64,000 nucleotides of DNA from the NCBI RefSeq assembly GCF_005047655.1, contig NZ_SUKF01000002.1, positions 248,001 to 312,000 of the forward strand, read 5' to 3'. The position numbers and the translations under genes are program-made. This DNA is from Sinimarinibacterium arenosum. GTDB lineage: Bacteria; Pseudomonadota; Gammaproteobacteria; Nevskiales; Nevskiaceae. Shown here piece by piece: positions 7,720 through 16,910 of the stretch. Numbering within the stretch: the stretch's first letter is position 1; every line of letters begins with the position of its first letter. The notes under the pieces were generated by a model, which was not told where the DNA came from, did not search any database, and worked only from the letters and a program-made list of their open reading frames with translations.

Positions 7720-8538
7720 TCAGCGCAGAGGATCGTACGGCCCGGAATCGTGGTGCAAGGGCAATTCGGTATGCGGCAACTCGTCCTGATGCGTCTCACC
7801 CGCCGCGACAACCGCATTCCCTCCTGCACGGATGACCGCGTCCTCGGCGATCTCCAGCAGGGTTTCTGGTGTCAGCACACCGCTGCGCCAGTAGCTGACC
7901 ACGCCGATCGACGCGGTCACCGCAAAAGCTCGGCCCTGCCCGCCCGCATAGGTTTCCGACTGAATCCGATCACGCATGCGACCGGCAATCATCATCGCGT
8001 GATCCAGGGTGGTCTCGCGCAGAATCGCCGCGAAGCGGTCCGAGCTCAGTCGCGCAACGCAATCATCCTCGCGCACCTGCGCGACCAGTCCTACCGCCAC
8101 CGTCTGCAACACTCGATCAGCGCGCGCACAGCCGTATTGCCCGAGCAGACGCGAAAAGTCGTCGATATCGATCATCAACACGGTCAACGGCCGGCCCTTG
8201 CGTCGGGCGGTCGCCAGCTCGTCATGCAGGCGCTCGTGAAAGTAGCCCGCTTCGTGAACGCCAGTCAGGGGATCGAACAGTCCGCCACTGCGCCGGCTCG
8301 CGCGCATCCGCTGCACCAGCAGCAACGACAGCGCGGTCACCAACGCCATGTACAGATACAACCCGACGTTGCTAACCAGCTCGGTCGCAGCAGGCGCACC
8401 ACCGACCACGGCAATCAGCCACCAGCCCGCCGGCACTCCGAGGACAACGGCAAGACCCAGCACCAAACCACCCTCGCGCAAACCTCCGAACGCGCGACTG
8501 CGCGCGCCATGCTGCAAGATCTGGCGATACCGTGTCAT
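7720..8538 (-). CDS. Membrane GGDEF-domain protein with a degenerate active site
   Basis: The 272-residue protein has two predicted membrane helices (about residues 24-46 and 55-77) and then a GGDEF fold. The fold start is well kept (DPLTGVHEAGYFHERL), as is the metal-site aspartate region (LMIDIDDFSRLL). The signature loop, however, reads ARLSSDRFAAIL, so GGDEF has become SSDRF. The second Gly and the Glu needed for substrate binding and catalysis are gone, so diguanylate cyclase activity is unlikely. It may instead bind GTP or act as a partner protein. The C-terminal 25 residues are hydrophilic and His/Asp-rich. It diverges from the universal stress protein gene and shares a 149-base control region with it. 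Confidence 0.85.
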   Translation of the reverse strand: MTRYRQILQHGARSRAFGGLREGGLVLGLAVVLGVPAGWWLIAVVGGAPAATELVSNVGLYLYMALVTALSLLLVQRMRASRRSGGLFDPLTGVHEAGYFHERLHDELATARRKGRPLTVLMIDIDDFSRLLGQYGCARADRVLQTVAVGLVAQVREDDCVARLSSDRFAAILRETTLDHAMMIAGRMRDRIQSETYAGGQGRAFAVTASIGVVSYWRSGVLTPETLLEIAEDAVIRAGGNAVVAAGETHQDELPHTELPLHHDSGPYDPLR

Positions 8539-8619
8539 GCTTGAAGCATGGCAGGCAGCGGATCGCAGCGATAGCCACAGCAGCCGAAAGACGAGGTGCT
8601 TCCGTCGAACGGTCGACGA

Positions 8620-8633
8620 TTGACAGGGGTCAA
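8620..8633 (+). promoter_or_regulatory. FNR/Anr-type site upstream of the universal stress protein gene
   Basis: TTGAC-AGGG-GTCAA is a perfect inverted repeat of the same TTGAC/GTCAA form as the ccoN site. Its centre is 61 bases before the ATG at 8688. A weak -10-like GAAAAT at 8656-8661 would put the start near 8668 and the site near -41.5, an activation position. The ribosome site GAGGAG precedes the ATG. The divergent GGDEF gene starts 82 bases away on the other side and might also respond. Confidence 0.75.
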
Positions 8634-8687
8634 CGCAACTACGCCGCGGGTCGATGAAAATCTGACCGAAAATTTGAGGAGCCCAGC

Positions 8688-9665
8688 ATGAGCCAGTACC
8701 AGCGCATACTCGTTATCGTCGACCCCGGCCTGCGGCGCACGCCTGCGGTGGAACGCGCCTTGCGCCTGGCCAAAGCAACCGGCGCAGCACTGCGCCTGTG
8801 CCTGTTCGACTTTCATGCCGGAATCGCCGCTGTCGGCGTAGTGTCCGAGGAAGTCATGGCGCTGGCCAAGGCTGGATTCCTGCGCGAGCGCGAGGAATGG
8901 CTGAATGACGAAGCGGCGCTGCTGCGCGCTGACGGCATCCAGGTGGAAACAGAAGTCATCTGGGGCTCACCGATCCACGAGAAAATCATTGGCGCAGTGG
9001 TGGAGTTCCGTCCAGATCTGGTGCTCAAGGATGTGCACGCCGAACCGGCACTAAAACGCCTGATGTACACACCGCTGGACTGGAAACTGATGCGCCTGTG
9101 CCCGGCGCCGCTTCTGCTGGTGAATGCGCATGCGCATCCGCTGCCACGCCGGGTTATCGCCGCGGTTGACACCGGCGCCGAGGGCAAAGAAGCCGAATCC
9201 CTCAACGACACCGTCGTCCATGCGGCATTGCAGCTGGCGCTGCAATGCGATGCGTCGCTGCATCTGGCACACGCCTTTGATGGCCTCAGCACCGCCGCAA
9301 TGGTTGATCCCCAGGGCGATGGGCTGCTGATCAGCGAGGCTTACGAGGCCCTACAGGCCATGCACACACAGCGCTTCGACGCGTTTGCCGAAAAGCATGG
9401 CGTGCCGGCCGAGCGCAAGCATTTTCTGGAAGGCCCGACGGCCGATGCGATTGCCGACCTTGCCAACACGGCGGAAGCGGATGTTGTCGCGGTAGGGACC
9501 GTGTTCCGCGAAGGGCTGGAACGCCTCATCCTGGGCAGCAGCGCCGAACGCATCCTTGAGCGCTTGCACTGCGACGTGCTGGTGATCAAGCCGCCCGAGT
9601 TCATCCACCTGCTGGCCGAACATCTGGACATCCCCGAGGAACTGCTGCCGTCTATCCCGGGTTGA
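8688..9665 (+). CDS. Tandem-domain universal stress protein (UspE-like)
   Basis: The 325-residue cytoplasmic protein consists of two Usp domains. The first (about 1-150) starts YQRILVIVDPGLRR; the second (about 155-305) starts PRRVIAAVDTGAEG. The second keeps the nucleotide-loop pattern VGTVFREGLERLILGSSAE, typical of ATP-binding Usp proteins, while the first has the degenerate KDVHAEPALKRLMYTPLD. About 20 acidic residues extend the C-terminus. Usp proteins of this kind support survival under oxygen limitation in Pseudomonas and other proteobacteria, and several are under Anr. The FNR/Anr-type site upstream fits that role. The partner or ligand here is unknown. Confidence 0.92.
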   Translation: MSQYQRILVIVDPGLRRTPAVERALRLAKATGAALRLCLFDFHAGIAAVGVVSEEVMALAKAGFLREREEWLNDEAALLRADGIQVETEVIWGSPIHEKIIGAVVEFRPDLVLKDVHAEPALKRLMYTPLDWKLMRLCPAPLLLVNAHAHPLPRRVIAAVDTGAEGKEAESLNDTVVHAALQLALQCDASLHLAHAFDGLSTAAMVDPQGDGLLISEAYEALQAMHTQRFDAFAEKHGVPAERKHFLEGPTADAIADLANTAEADVVAVGTVFREGLERLILGSSAERILERLHCDVLVIKPPEFIHLLAEHLDIPEELLPSIPG

Positions 9666-9714
9666 GCGCCGTGCGGGCTGACAGAGCCCGCCACGACGTG
9701 GGACGATCACACAG

Positions 9715-10461
9715 ATGCCAGTGAGCGAGCCCTACCCCCCATTGCCCGAGGCACCGAGCGCGGAGGTTCTACTCAGCGCGCGTGGACTGTCCAAGATTTA
9801 CGACGGTGACGTGCCGGTGCAGGCGCTGCGCGGCGTCGATCTTGATCTTCGCGCCGGCGAGTTCGTGGTCCTGCTCGGCGCCTCCGGCAGTGGCAAGTCC
9901 ACACTGCTGAACATCCTCGGCGGACTGGAAACTGCCAGCAGCGGCGTTGTGCGCTATCGCGACCATGACCTGACCCACGCCGACGATCGCGCGTTGACAC
10001 GCTATCGGCGCGACCACGTTGGCTTCGTGTTCCAGTTCTACAACCTGATCGCGAGCTTGACCGCGCGCGAGAACGTCGAGGTTGTGACCGAAATTGCCGA
10101 ACGCCCCCTGTCACCGGACGACGCACTGCGTGCGGTCGGCCTGGACCATCGGCTGGATCATTTTCCGGCGCAACTCTCGGGCGGCGAGCAGCAACGTGTG
10201 GCCATTGCCCGCGCCATCGCCAAGCAGCCGGATCTGCTGCTGTGCGACGAGCCGACCGGCGCGCTCGACTCAAAGACCGGCATCCTGGTGCTCGAAGCCC
10301 TCGAGCGCGTCAATCGCGATCTGAAGACGCTGACCGTGGTGATCACGCACAACGCCGTCATCGCGGACATTGCCGACCGCGTGCTGCATCTGTCGGACGG
10401 TCGTATCGTTGGCGAACATCGCAACCCGACGCGCCGCGCACCGCGCGATCTGCAGTGGTGA
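9715..10461 (+). CDS. ABC exporter ATP-binding protein (LolD/MacB-like)
   Basis: Cytoplasmic ATPase of 248 residues. Walker A is [11 protein letters not shown] (about residue 61), the Q-loop region [15 protein letters not shown], the signature [16 protein letters not shown] and Walker [14 protein letters not shown]. These place it in the MacB/LolD/DevA branch, whose ATPases serve FtsX-like permeases. It lies 49 bases after the stress protein gene and directly before an FtsX-type permease and a membrane fusion protein, forming one export operon. The substrate cannot be told from the sequence. Confidence 0.93.
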   Translation: MPVSEPYPPLPEAPSAEVLLSARGLSKIYDGDVPVQALRGVDLDLRAGEFVVLLGASGSGKSTLLNILGGLETASSGVVRYRDHDLTHADDRALTRYRRDHVGFVFQFYNLIASLTARENVEVVTEIAERPLSPDDALRAVGLDHRLDHFPAQLSGGEQQRVAIARAIAKQPDLLLCDEPTGALDSKTGILVLEALERVNRDLKTLTVVITHNAVIADIADRVLHLSDGRIVGEHRNPTRRAPRDLQW

Positions 10462-10492
10462 GGCAGATTTTCACCATGAGCGCGTCACAGCG

Positions 10493-12847
10493 ATGAGCGT
10501 TCTGACACACAAGCTGGTACGTGATCTGTGGCGCCTGCGCGGTCAGGCACTGGCGATCGCACTGGTCGTCGCCAGCGGCGTCACCACGTTCGTCATCGCC
10601 CACAGCACGATGCGCTCGCTGTCCCTGACCCAGCGCGAGTTCTATCGGGACAGCCGCTTCGCCGATGCATTTGCGTCGCTGACCCGTGCACCACGCGCGC
10701 TCGAAATGCAGATGGCGCAGATTGACGGTGTCGACATCGTCGAGACGCGCGCGAGCGGAAGTGCCCTGATCGACCTTGCCGGCTTCGACGAGCCCGTCGC
10801 GGCACAGATCCTGTCGTTGCCGAATCCACATGGCGGCCTGAACCGCCTGTACCTGCGCGCGGGTCGCCTGCCCGAGTCCGATCGTGAAGTCGCGGTCAAC
10901 GAGGCTTTCGCGGAGGCGCACCAGCTGCGCCCAGGCGACCGTTTCGATCTGACCCTGCGCGGCGTGCAGCGCCGCGTCACCGTCACAGGCATCGCGCTGT
11001 CGGCCGAGTTCGTCTATCTGATCCGCCCCGGCGACATCTTTCCCGACTACAAACGCTATGGCGTGCTGTGGATGGCGCGCAAACCGCTGGAAGCGGCCGA
11101 GGGGCTCGACGGCGCCTTCAATGACGTACTGCTACGCCTGCAGCCCGGCGCCGATGTACCCGCAGTGATCAATGCTCTCGACCGTCTGCTGGCGCCCTAT
11201 GGCAGCGCCGGCGCAATCGACCGCAGCGACCAGCTGTCACATCGCTATCTGAGCGACGAAATCCACCAGTGGGAGGTTCAGGCCACGGTACTGCCCGGAA
11301 TCTTCCTGGGCGTTGCCGCGTTCCTGCTCAACGTGGTGATGATGCGACTGCTGAAGCAGGAGCGCTCACAGGTCGCCGTGCTCAAGGCCTTCGGCTACAG
11401 CGCATCGGAAATCGCCATGCACTATCTGATGCTGGCCGGTGTGATCGTACTGCTGGGTTCGGTGTTCGGCGTCGGCGTCGGCGGCTGGCTCGGCGCTGGC
11501 ATGTCGCGCGTGTATCAGGAATTCTTCCGTTATCCCTACCTGCACTACGTGCTGGATCTGGACGTTGCGGTGTCCGGCGTACTTGTCAGCGCGCTGGCGG
11601 CGCTGCTGGGCGCCGCACTCGCCGTGCTGCGGGCTGCGCGCCTGCCGCCGGCACAGGGCATGCGCCCGGAGGCCCCTCCGCGCTATCGGATCACCGTATT
11701 TGAAACCAGCCGGATACGCCGTTGGCTCTCGCCGGGCGCACGCATGGTTGTGCGCAATCTGCTGCGCCAGCCAATCAAAGCGAGTCTGACTGTGCTCGGC
11801 ATTGCGTTTTCTGCGGCGATCCTGGTCGTTGGCGGCTTGATGAAAGATTCCATCGACGTACTGCTCGATGTGCAGTTCCGTCAGGCAATGCGCGCCGATT
11901 TGACCCTGAGTTTCGATGACGTCAAACACGAGCGCGTACGTCACCTGCTGGCTGCGATGCCCGGCGTGCACCGGGTCGAGGTCACACGGGCGGTTCCGGT
12001 GCGGCTGCGTTCAGGCCATCGCAGCGAGCGCAGCGCGATCCAGGGCTTTGAACCCGACGCCCGGCTTTATCGCCTGCTCGACAGCGACGGGAACCCGGTA
12101 CCGATTCCGCGTGACGGCCTGCTGTTGACCGCTATCCTGGCGCAGAAACTCGGCGTCGCGGCTGGCGACACGGTCGAGGTCGAAGTGCTGACAGGCGAAC
12201 GCCAGATCCGGTATGTGCCTGTGGTCGGCGTCACCCATGAGCTGATCGGCAGCGGTGGCTATATGGATCGCAGCGCCTTGAATCGACTACTGAACGAGGG
12301 CGACGTCGTCACCGGTGCGTTTCTTGGCGTCGAACACAGCCAGCTTCCGGCGCTGTTCACACAGATCAAGCGCACACCGCATATTGTCGGACTGATGAAT
12401 CGCGAGGTCGCCATCCGCAGCTTTACCGAAACCATGGCCGGCAACATCCTGATTTTTGCCGCGGTGATGTTGGTACTGGCATCGACGATCGCGGTTGGCG
12501 TGGTCTACAACAGCATGCGCGTAACCTTTTCCGAACGTGCGCGCGAACTCGCCAGCCTGCGCGTGCTCGGATATACACGGACCGAAACCGGCGTCGTACT
12601 GCTCGGCGAAATCGTCACGCTGACCTTGATTGCGATCCCGCTGGGCTGGGCCATCGGGTGGCTCTTGTGCAGCCTGATGGTGGCCGAGCTTGCGTCCGAT
12701 CTGTATCGCATTCCACTAGTGCTGGCGCCGCAGACGTACGCGTATGCCGCGTTGGTGATTCTGGTCACTACACTGCTCTCATCGCTACTGATGACGCGTT
12801 CCATCAAACGCCTGGACCTGGTGTCCGCCCTGAAGGTGCCGCAATGA
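10493..12847 (+). CDS. ABC exporter permease, FtsX-like, two-module
   Basis: I take the start at ATG 10493 (MSVLTHKLVRDLWRLRG), giving 784 residues; frame-open sequence upstream overlaps the ATPase gene and is unlikely to be translated. A first N-terminal helix is followed by a large periplasmic domain (about 45-260) and an FtsX membrane module (about 265-420). A second helix-periplasmic-FtsX module follows (about 450-784; NLLRQPIKASLTVLG marks its start). This duplicated layout belongs to the large-permease group used with DevBCA-type exporters. Its stop overlaps the start of the fusion-protein gene (ATGA), so the subunits are translationally coupled. Confidence 0.9.
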   Translation: MSVLTHKLVRDLWRLRGQALAIALVVASGVTTFVIAHSTMRSLSLTQREFYRDSRFADAFASLTRAPRALEMQMAQIDGVDIVETRASGSALIDLAGFDEPVAAQILSLPNPHGGLNRLYLRAGRLPESDREVAVNEAFAEAHQLRPGDRFDLTLRGVQRRVTVTGIALSAEFVYLIRPGDIFPDYKRYGVLWMARKPLEAAEGLDGAFNDVLLRLQPGADVPAVINALDRLLAPYGSAGAIDRSDQLSHRYLSDEIHQWEVQATVLPGIFLGVAAFLLNVVMMRLLKQERSQVAVLKAFGYSASEIAMHYLMLAGVIVLLGSVFGVGVGGWLGAGMSRVYQEFFRYPYLHYVLDLDVAVSGVLVSALAALLGAALAVLRAARLPPAQGMRPEAPPRYRITVFETSRIRRWLSPGARMVVRNLLRQPIKASLTVLGIAFSAAILVVGGLMKDSIDVLLDVQFRQAMRADLTLSFDDVKHERVRHLLAAMPGVHRVEVTRAVPVRLRSGHRSERSAIQGFEPDARLYRLLDSDGNPVPIPRDGLLLTAILAQKLGVAAGDTVEVEVLTGERQIRYVPVVGVTHELIGSGGYMDRSALNRLLNEGDVVTGAFLGVEHSQLPALFTQIKRTPHIVGLMNREVAIRSFTETMAGNILIFAAVMLVLASTIAVGVVYNSMRVTFSERARELASLRVLGYTRTETGVVLLGEIVTLTLIAIPLGWAIGWLLCSLMVAELASDLYRIPLVLAPQTYAYAALVILVTTLLSSLLMTRSIKRLDLVSALKVPQ

Positions 12848-14049
12848 GCCGAACATCCCGACGCTGGCTTCTGCCTGGATTCATTGCGGCGGCGATTGTC
12901 GTTGCCATTGCTCTGGCCTATCGCACACCGGCCATCGATATGGCCACCGTTGATGCCGCGCGCGGACCGGTACAGGTCGTGATCGAAGAAGACGGCGTGA
13001 CCCGCGTTCGCGAACGCTATACCGTGACGCCCCCGGTGACTGGCTACGTGGCGCGACTGGACTTCCACGTCGGTGATCCGGTCAAGGTCGGTCAGACCTT
13101 GTTCTCCCTTGAACCCTTGCCGTCAGCCTCGCTGGACGCACGCACGCGCGCCGAGGCGACCGCTGCAGTGGCGCGCGCCGAAGCAGCGCAACGCGCTGCC
13201 GAAACTGCGGCCCAGGCGGCACAGGCCAGCGCCGACTTCGCGCGCAGCGAAGTCAATCGATTGAAGCCGTTGATGCAGACCGGCGCAATCTCGCGCAATC
13301 AGTACGAACAGGCATCTTCCGAAGCCAATCGCACCGCTGCCAATCTTGCTTCGGCGCGATCAGCGATTGAAGTTGCACGCTACGAGCGCGTTTCCGCGGA
13401 GACCGCACTGAACTTTGCCGGCGGCGCGCGCCAGAGTGGCCAGCAGATTGTGGTGACTTCCCCGGTATCCGGATCGGTGCTGGCGATCCAGCGCGAAGAC
13501 GAGGGTGTAGTTCAGGCCGGCACCCCAATGCTGACGATCGGCGATCCACATTCGTTGGAAATCGTGGTCGACGTGCTGTCAGCGGATGCCGTGCGCCTGC
13601 TACCCGGCATGCCGGTCTGGCTGGAGCGCTGGGGCGGCGACGCGCCGCTGGAAGCGCGCGTGCGCGAGGTCGAACCGACTGCGTTCACCAAGGTGTCCGC
13701 GCTGGGGGTCGAGGAGCAACGCGTTCGCGTGATTGCTGACATCACCGCACCGGTGGAACAGTGGCAGCGCCTGGGCGACGCCTATCGGGTCGAGGCCCGC
13801 TTCATCCTGCACGACCAAGCCGATGTGCTGCGCATCCCGCACAGCGCGCTGTTCCGTGACAACGGCCAATGGTCGGTGTTCGTCGTCGATCAGGGGCGTG
13901 CGCACCTCCGGGCAGTCAAGCCCGGCGCACGCGGCCTGCAGTACACGGAAATCCTCGAAGGACTCGCCGCCGGCGACCGCGTGATCGCCTATCCGGACGA
14001 TCGCATTGCCGACGGCACCCGCGTCAGTCCGCATTTGAGTGCGGACTGA
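12844..14049 (+). CDS. Periplasmic membrane fusion protein (HlyD/DevB-like)
   Basis: Adaptor linking the inner-membrane ABC exporter to an outer-membrane channel. From ATG 12844 (MSRTSRRWLLPGF) it is 401 residues: one N-terminal membrane anchor (about 10-26) and a first half-lipoyl motif (PPVTGYVARLDFHVGDPVKVGQ). A long Ala-rich coiled-coil hairpin follows (about 90-180, repeats of ARAEAAQRAAETAAQAAQA type), then the second lipoyl half (SPVSGSVLAIQREDEGVV) and a beta-barrel domain. No outer-membrane TolC homologue is encoded nearby, so a shared one would be used. It is the last gene of the ABC operon; convergent LtrA-like gene follows. Confidence 0.92.
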   Translation: MSRTSRRWLLPGFIAAAIVVAIALAYRTPAIDMATVDAARGPVQVVIEEDGVTRVRERYTVTPPVTGYVARLDFHVGDPVKVGQTLFSLEPLPSASLDARTRAEATAAVARAEAAQRAAETAAQAAQASADFARSEVNRLKPLMQTGAISRNQYEQASSEANRTAANLASARSAIEVARYERVSAETALNFAGGARQSGQQIVVTSPVSGSVLAIQREDEGVVQAGTPMLTIGDPHSLEIVVDVLSADAVRLLPGMPVWLERWGGDAPLEARVREVEPTAFTKVSALGVEEQRVRVIADITAPVEQWQRLGDAYRVEARFILHDQADVLRIPHSALFRDNGQWSVFVVDQGRAHLRAVKPGARGLQYTEILEGLAAGDRVIAYPDDRIADGTRVSPHLSAD

Positions 14050-14061
14050 CGCGCCATCGCC

Positions 14062-15249
14062 TCATCCGCCCGGCACGGAGACCGGCGGGTTCGCCGGTGC
14101 GGCCAGGCGGTTGCGCGTCCACACGCACACTGCGGTCAGGGCGGCGATACCCTCCAGACCCAGCAACGGCGGCGCCAGCAGCACCGCGCCGGCGAACAAC
14201 AACAGTACCCAGCGCGCCGGTGACGGCAGAACGCAGCGATCGCGCACCAGCCACAGACCCAGCAGGTAGGCCGACACCGGAATCGCCACCGCGTAATCGC
14301 CGACGCGCACGCCGATCTGCGTATGCCCGGTCACGATATCGACCAGCACGGCAAATCCGGCACCGACTGCGGCCGCGGACATGAAGATCAGGATGTGTCC
14401 GTAGCCCCAGATCAGCGCCACCGACAACGTGCGATCACGCAGGTGTTCCTCCCGCGCAAAGTACAGCCACCACATCGAGAACAGGATCACCAGCGCCGAC
14501 AGCGCCACCATGACCAGATCGATGTTGAAGTGCTCGCTGGCGACCTGATTCAGGGCCATCGATCCGGCCAGCAGGGTTTCACCCAGCATGATGATCGTCA
14601 GCAGGCCGTAGCGCTCCATGATGTGATGCCGGTGCCACGGCGTGGCACCGCGACGTTCGGCGATCGCCGGCACCGCCAGCTCGAGCACTGCGCCGAGCGC
14701 GAAGGCCGGGTAGAACATCGCCCCCAGGCGCGTCTGCAACAGCATCAGGGCAATCCAGTACAGCTGCACCAGCGCGATACCCGCGGCGTAGCGGCGGCCG
14801 GTCAGCCGCCGCGCCGGATCATGCCGCGCCGCACGCAGCCACAGCATGACCATGCCGACGCGCATGACGATGTAGCCGACAACGATCAAGCGCAGATCGG
14901 TGGTGTCGAAGAACACGCTGATGCCGGCCGCCATCGTCAGCGCGCCGCCCATGATCACCATCGTCAGCAGGCGGAACGGCGTGTCGTCGTTGTCGTAGGC
15001 CGAGGCGAACCAGGTGTAGTTCATCCACGCCCACCAGATGCCGAAGAATGCGGCGCAGAAATGCAGCAGTCCCTCAGCGAAATGCGCTGCGGCGATGGCG
15101 TGGTGCAGCCCCGCGGCGGCGGCGGCGACGGCAATCACGGTGACCAGATCGAACAAGAGTTCCAGCGGAGTCGCCACGCGATGGGACTCATCGGGATCGC
15201 GTGGTCCCATGCGGACGCGGCGCTGCGCAACGGACTCGGAGTGGCTCAT
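14062..15249 (-). CDS. Low-temperature-requirement A (LtrA) family membrane protein
   Basis: A 395-residue protein with about ten membrane helices. The N-terminal motif VATPLELLFDLVTVIAVA matches the LtrA-family signature (LELFFDLVFV). The family was named from a Listeria mutant that failed to grow in the cold; its biochemical role is unknown. A cytoplasmic hydrophilic N-terminus of about 25 residues carries the basic stretch QRRVRMGPRDP. It converges with the ABC exporter operon with 12 bases between stops, and hemN lies upstream on the same strand. No sign of truncation. Confidence 0.85.
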   Translation of the reverse strand: MSHSESVAQRRVRMGPRDPDESHRVATPLELLFDLVTVIAVAAAAAGLHHAIAAAHFAEGLLHFCAAFFGIWWAWMNYTWFASAYDNDDTPFRLLTMVIMGGALTMAAGISVFFDTTDLRLIVVGYIVMRVGMVMLWLRAARHDPARRLTGRRYAAGIALVQLYWIALMLLQTRLGAMFYPAFALGAVLELAVPAIAERRGATPWHRHHIMERYGLLTIIMLGETLLAGSMALNQVASEHFNIDLVMVALSALVILFSMWWLYFAREEHLRDRTLSVALIWGYGHILIFMSAAAVGAGFAVLVDIVTGHTQIGVRVGDYAVAIPVSAYLLGLWLVRDRCVLPSPARWVLLLFAGAVLLAPPLLGLEGIAALTAVCVWTRNRLAAPANPPVSVPGG

Positions 15250-15402
15250 GGGTATCCGGAGATCGGGCGCCGGGGGTCACCGGGCACCCCAAGCACCCGT
15301 GCCCCCTGCGGCAGACAATGCGCGGCATGATATCGCCCCGCATCGCCCCAGACAGGCAGACCGGTACCGCACCGCGGCCAGCCTGGCGGTCTAGTCTGAA
15401 CT

Positions 15403-15422
15403 CCGGCGGTCAACCCCGCCGG
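15403..15422 (-). terminator. GC-rich hairpin downstream of hemN
   Basis: The inverted repeat CCGGCGG (15403-15409) and CCGCCGG (15416-15422) forms a seven-pair stem with a six-base loop, starting 11 bases after the hemN stop on the minus strand. No good U tract follows, so termination strength is uncertain. The rest of the 15250-15432 gap shows no gene. Confidence 0.4.
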
Positions 15423-15432
15423 CGCACCGCGA

Positions 15433-16818
15433 TCAGATCGCCTGTGCGTGGCGCCGCATGCCGGCCGCCGACGGCGGCGGTGTGTAAGCATCGAAGACCT
15501 GTGCGACGTTGCGCGCGAGCAGGCGTCCGGCCTGGGTGACCCGGATCGCGCGATGGTCCCAGTCGACCAACCCGTCCTGTTGCAGGGACATCAGGCGCTG
15601 CAGCTCGATCGCGAAGTGCTGTTCGAAGCGCACGCCGTAATCGCGTTCGATCGCGCGGGCGTCGACCTGCCCACGACACATCAGATCCTCGATCACGCGG
15701 CGGCGCAGCTGATCCTCCTCGGTCAGCCACAGCCCGCGCACCACCGGCAGGTGGCCGTCATCGACCATGGCCCCGTAACGCTTGAGGTCCTTGGTGTTCT
15801 GGCTGTAGCAGTCGCCGATACGGCTGATCGCGCTCATGCCGAGACCGAGCAGATCGGCGCCGCCTTGGGTCGAATAGCCCTGGAAGTTGCGCTGCAGGTC
15901 TCCGTGTTCCAGCGCCTTGGACAGATCGTCGTTCGGCAGCGCGAAATGATCCATGCCGATATAGACATAACCGTGCGCGGTCAGGTGTTCGATCGACCGC
16001 TGCAGCAGCTCCAGGCGCTGATCCGGTGTCGGCAGATCGCGCAGATGAATCTGCCGCTGCGCCTTGAACAGATGCGGCATGTGCGCATAGGCGTAGACCG
16101 CGATGCGATCCGGCCGCGCAGCCGCCACCTCGTCCAGGGTGTGCGTGAACGATTCCAGTGTCTGCTTCGGCAGGCCATAGATCAGATCCAGCGACACCGA
16201 CTTGAACCCGGCCTCGCGCGCCTGCGCGATCGCATCCCAGCTCATCTGCGCCGGCTGGATGCGGTTGATCGCCTGCTGCACCTCCGCATCGAGATCCTGC
16301 ACGCCGAAGCTGACGCGGTTGAAGCCCAGCGCCGCCAGACCAGTCAGCGTCTCCTCACCCAGGGTGCGCGGATCGATCTCGATTGAATATTCACGATCGT
16401 CCTGCTCGCACAAGCCGAAGTGATAGTCGAGGGCGCCGATGATGCGTCCGAACTGCACCGGATCGAGGATGGTCGGCGTGCCCCCACCGAAATGCAGCTG
16501 CCGCACCTGACGCCGACGCCCGAACAGCTGCCCCTGCATCGCGATCTCGTGCACCAGGCGCTTGACGTAGTGCTCGATCGTGCCCGGCTGACGCGTGATC
16601 GTGCGGGTGCAGCCACAGTAGTAGCAGGGACTGGAGCAGAACGGCACGTGCACATACACCGACAGCGGGCTGCTGTCACTGCGCTCGACCGCGCGGCGCA
16701 GGTCGTCTTCGCTGAAATGATCGTCGAACTGCAGCGCGGTCGGATAGGACGTGTAGCGCGGCGCCGGGCCGCTGTAGCGGCGGATCAATTCGGTCGGAAA
16801 TTCAACCACTTTGGACAC
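15433..16818 (-). CDS. hemN: Oxygen-independent coproporphyrinogen III dehydrogenase
   Basis: Radical-SAM enzyme that converts coproporphyrinogen III to protoporphyrinogen IX without oxygen, feeding haem synthesis when oxygen is low. I choose the GTG start at 16818 (read as MSKVVEFPTELIRRYSG), giving 461 residues, the family length; upstream open frame runs through the regulatory region and into pgeF. The cluster motif is HVPFCSSPCYYCGCTR (CxxxCxxC with the HemN-specific following Cys). Downstream come the substrate/SAM glycine motif LHFGGGTPT and the HemN C-terminal domain. Two FNR-type sites lie upstream at 16877 and 16915, matching the need for anaerobic induction and for haem supply to cbb3. 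Confidence 0.95.
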   Translation of the reverse strand: MSKVVEFPTELIRRYSGPAPRYTSYPTALQFDDHFSEDDLRRAVERSDSSPLSVYVHVPFCSSPCYYCGCTRTITRQPGTIEHYVKRLVHEIAMQGQLFGRRRQVRQLHFGGGTPTILDPVQFGRIIGALDYHFGLCEQDDREYSIEIDPRTLGEETLTGLAALGFNRVSFGVQDLDAEVQQAINRIQPAQMSWDAIAQAREAGFKSVSLDLIYGLPKQTLESFTHTLDEVAAARPDRIAVYAYAHMPHLFKAQRQIHLRDLPTPDQRLELLQRSIEHLTAHGYVYIGMDHFALPNDDLSKALEHGDLQRNFQGYSTQGGADLLGLGMSAISRIGDCYSQNTKDLKRYGAMVDDGHLPVVRGLWLTEEDQLRRRVIEDLMCRGQVDARAIERDYGVRFEQHFAIELQRLMSLQQDGLVDWDHRAIRVTQAGRLLARNVAQVFDAYTPPPSAAGMRRHAQAI

Positions 16819-16876
16819 GGGCGTTCTCTTGGAAGTAACTACCGTGCAGACTCGGGCAGGACCCCCCTTGGGCGCA

Positions 16877-16890
16877 TTGACCGGGGTCAA
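16877..16890 (-). promoter_or_regulatory. FNR/Anr-type site, hemN-proximal
   Basis: TTGAC-CGGG-GTCAA, a perfect five-base inverted repeat of the same form as the ccoN and stress-protein sites. Its centre lies 65 bases upstream of the hemN GTG start, so a transcription start near 16842 would place it at -41.5. The -10 candidate on the minus strand there is weak. Confidence 0.75.
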
Positions 16891-16910
16891 CAAGCCACTT
16901 CCCACGCAAA

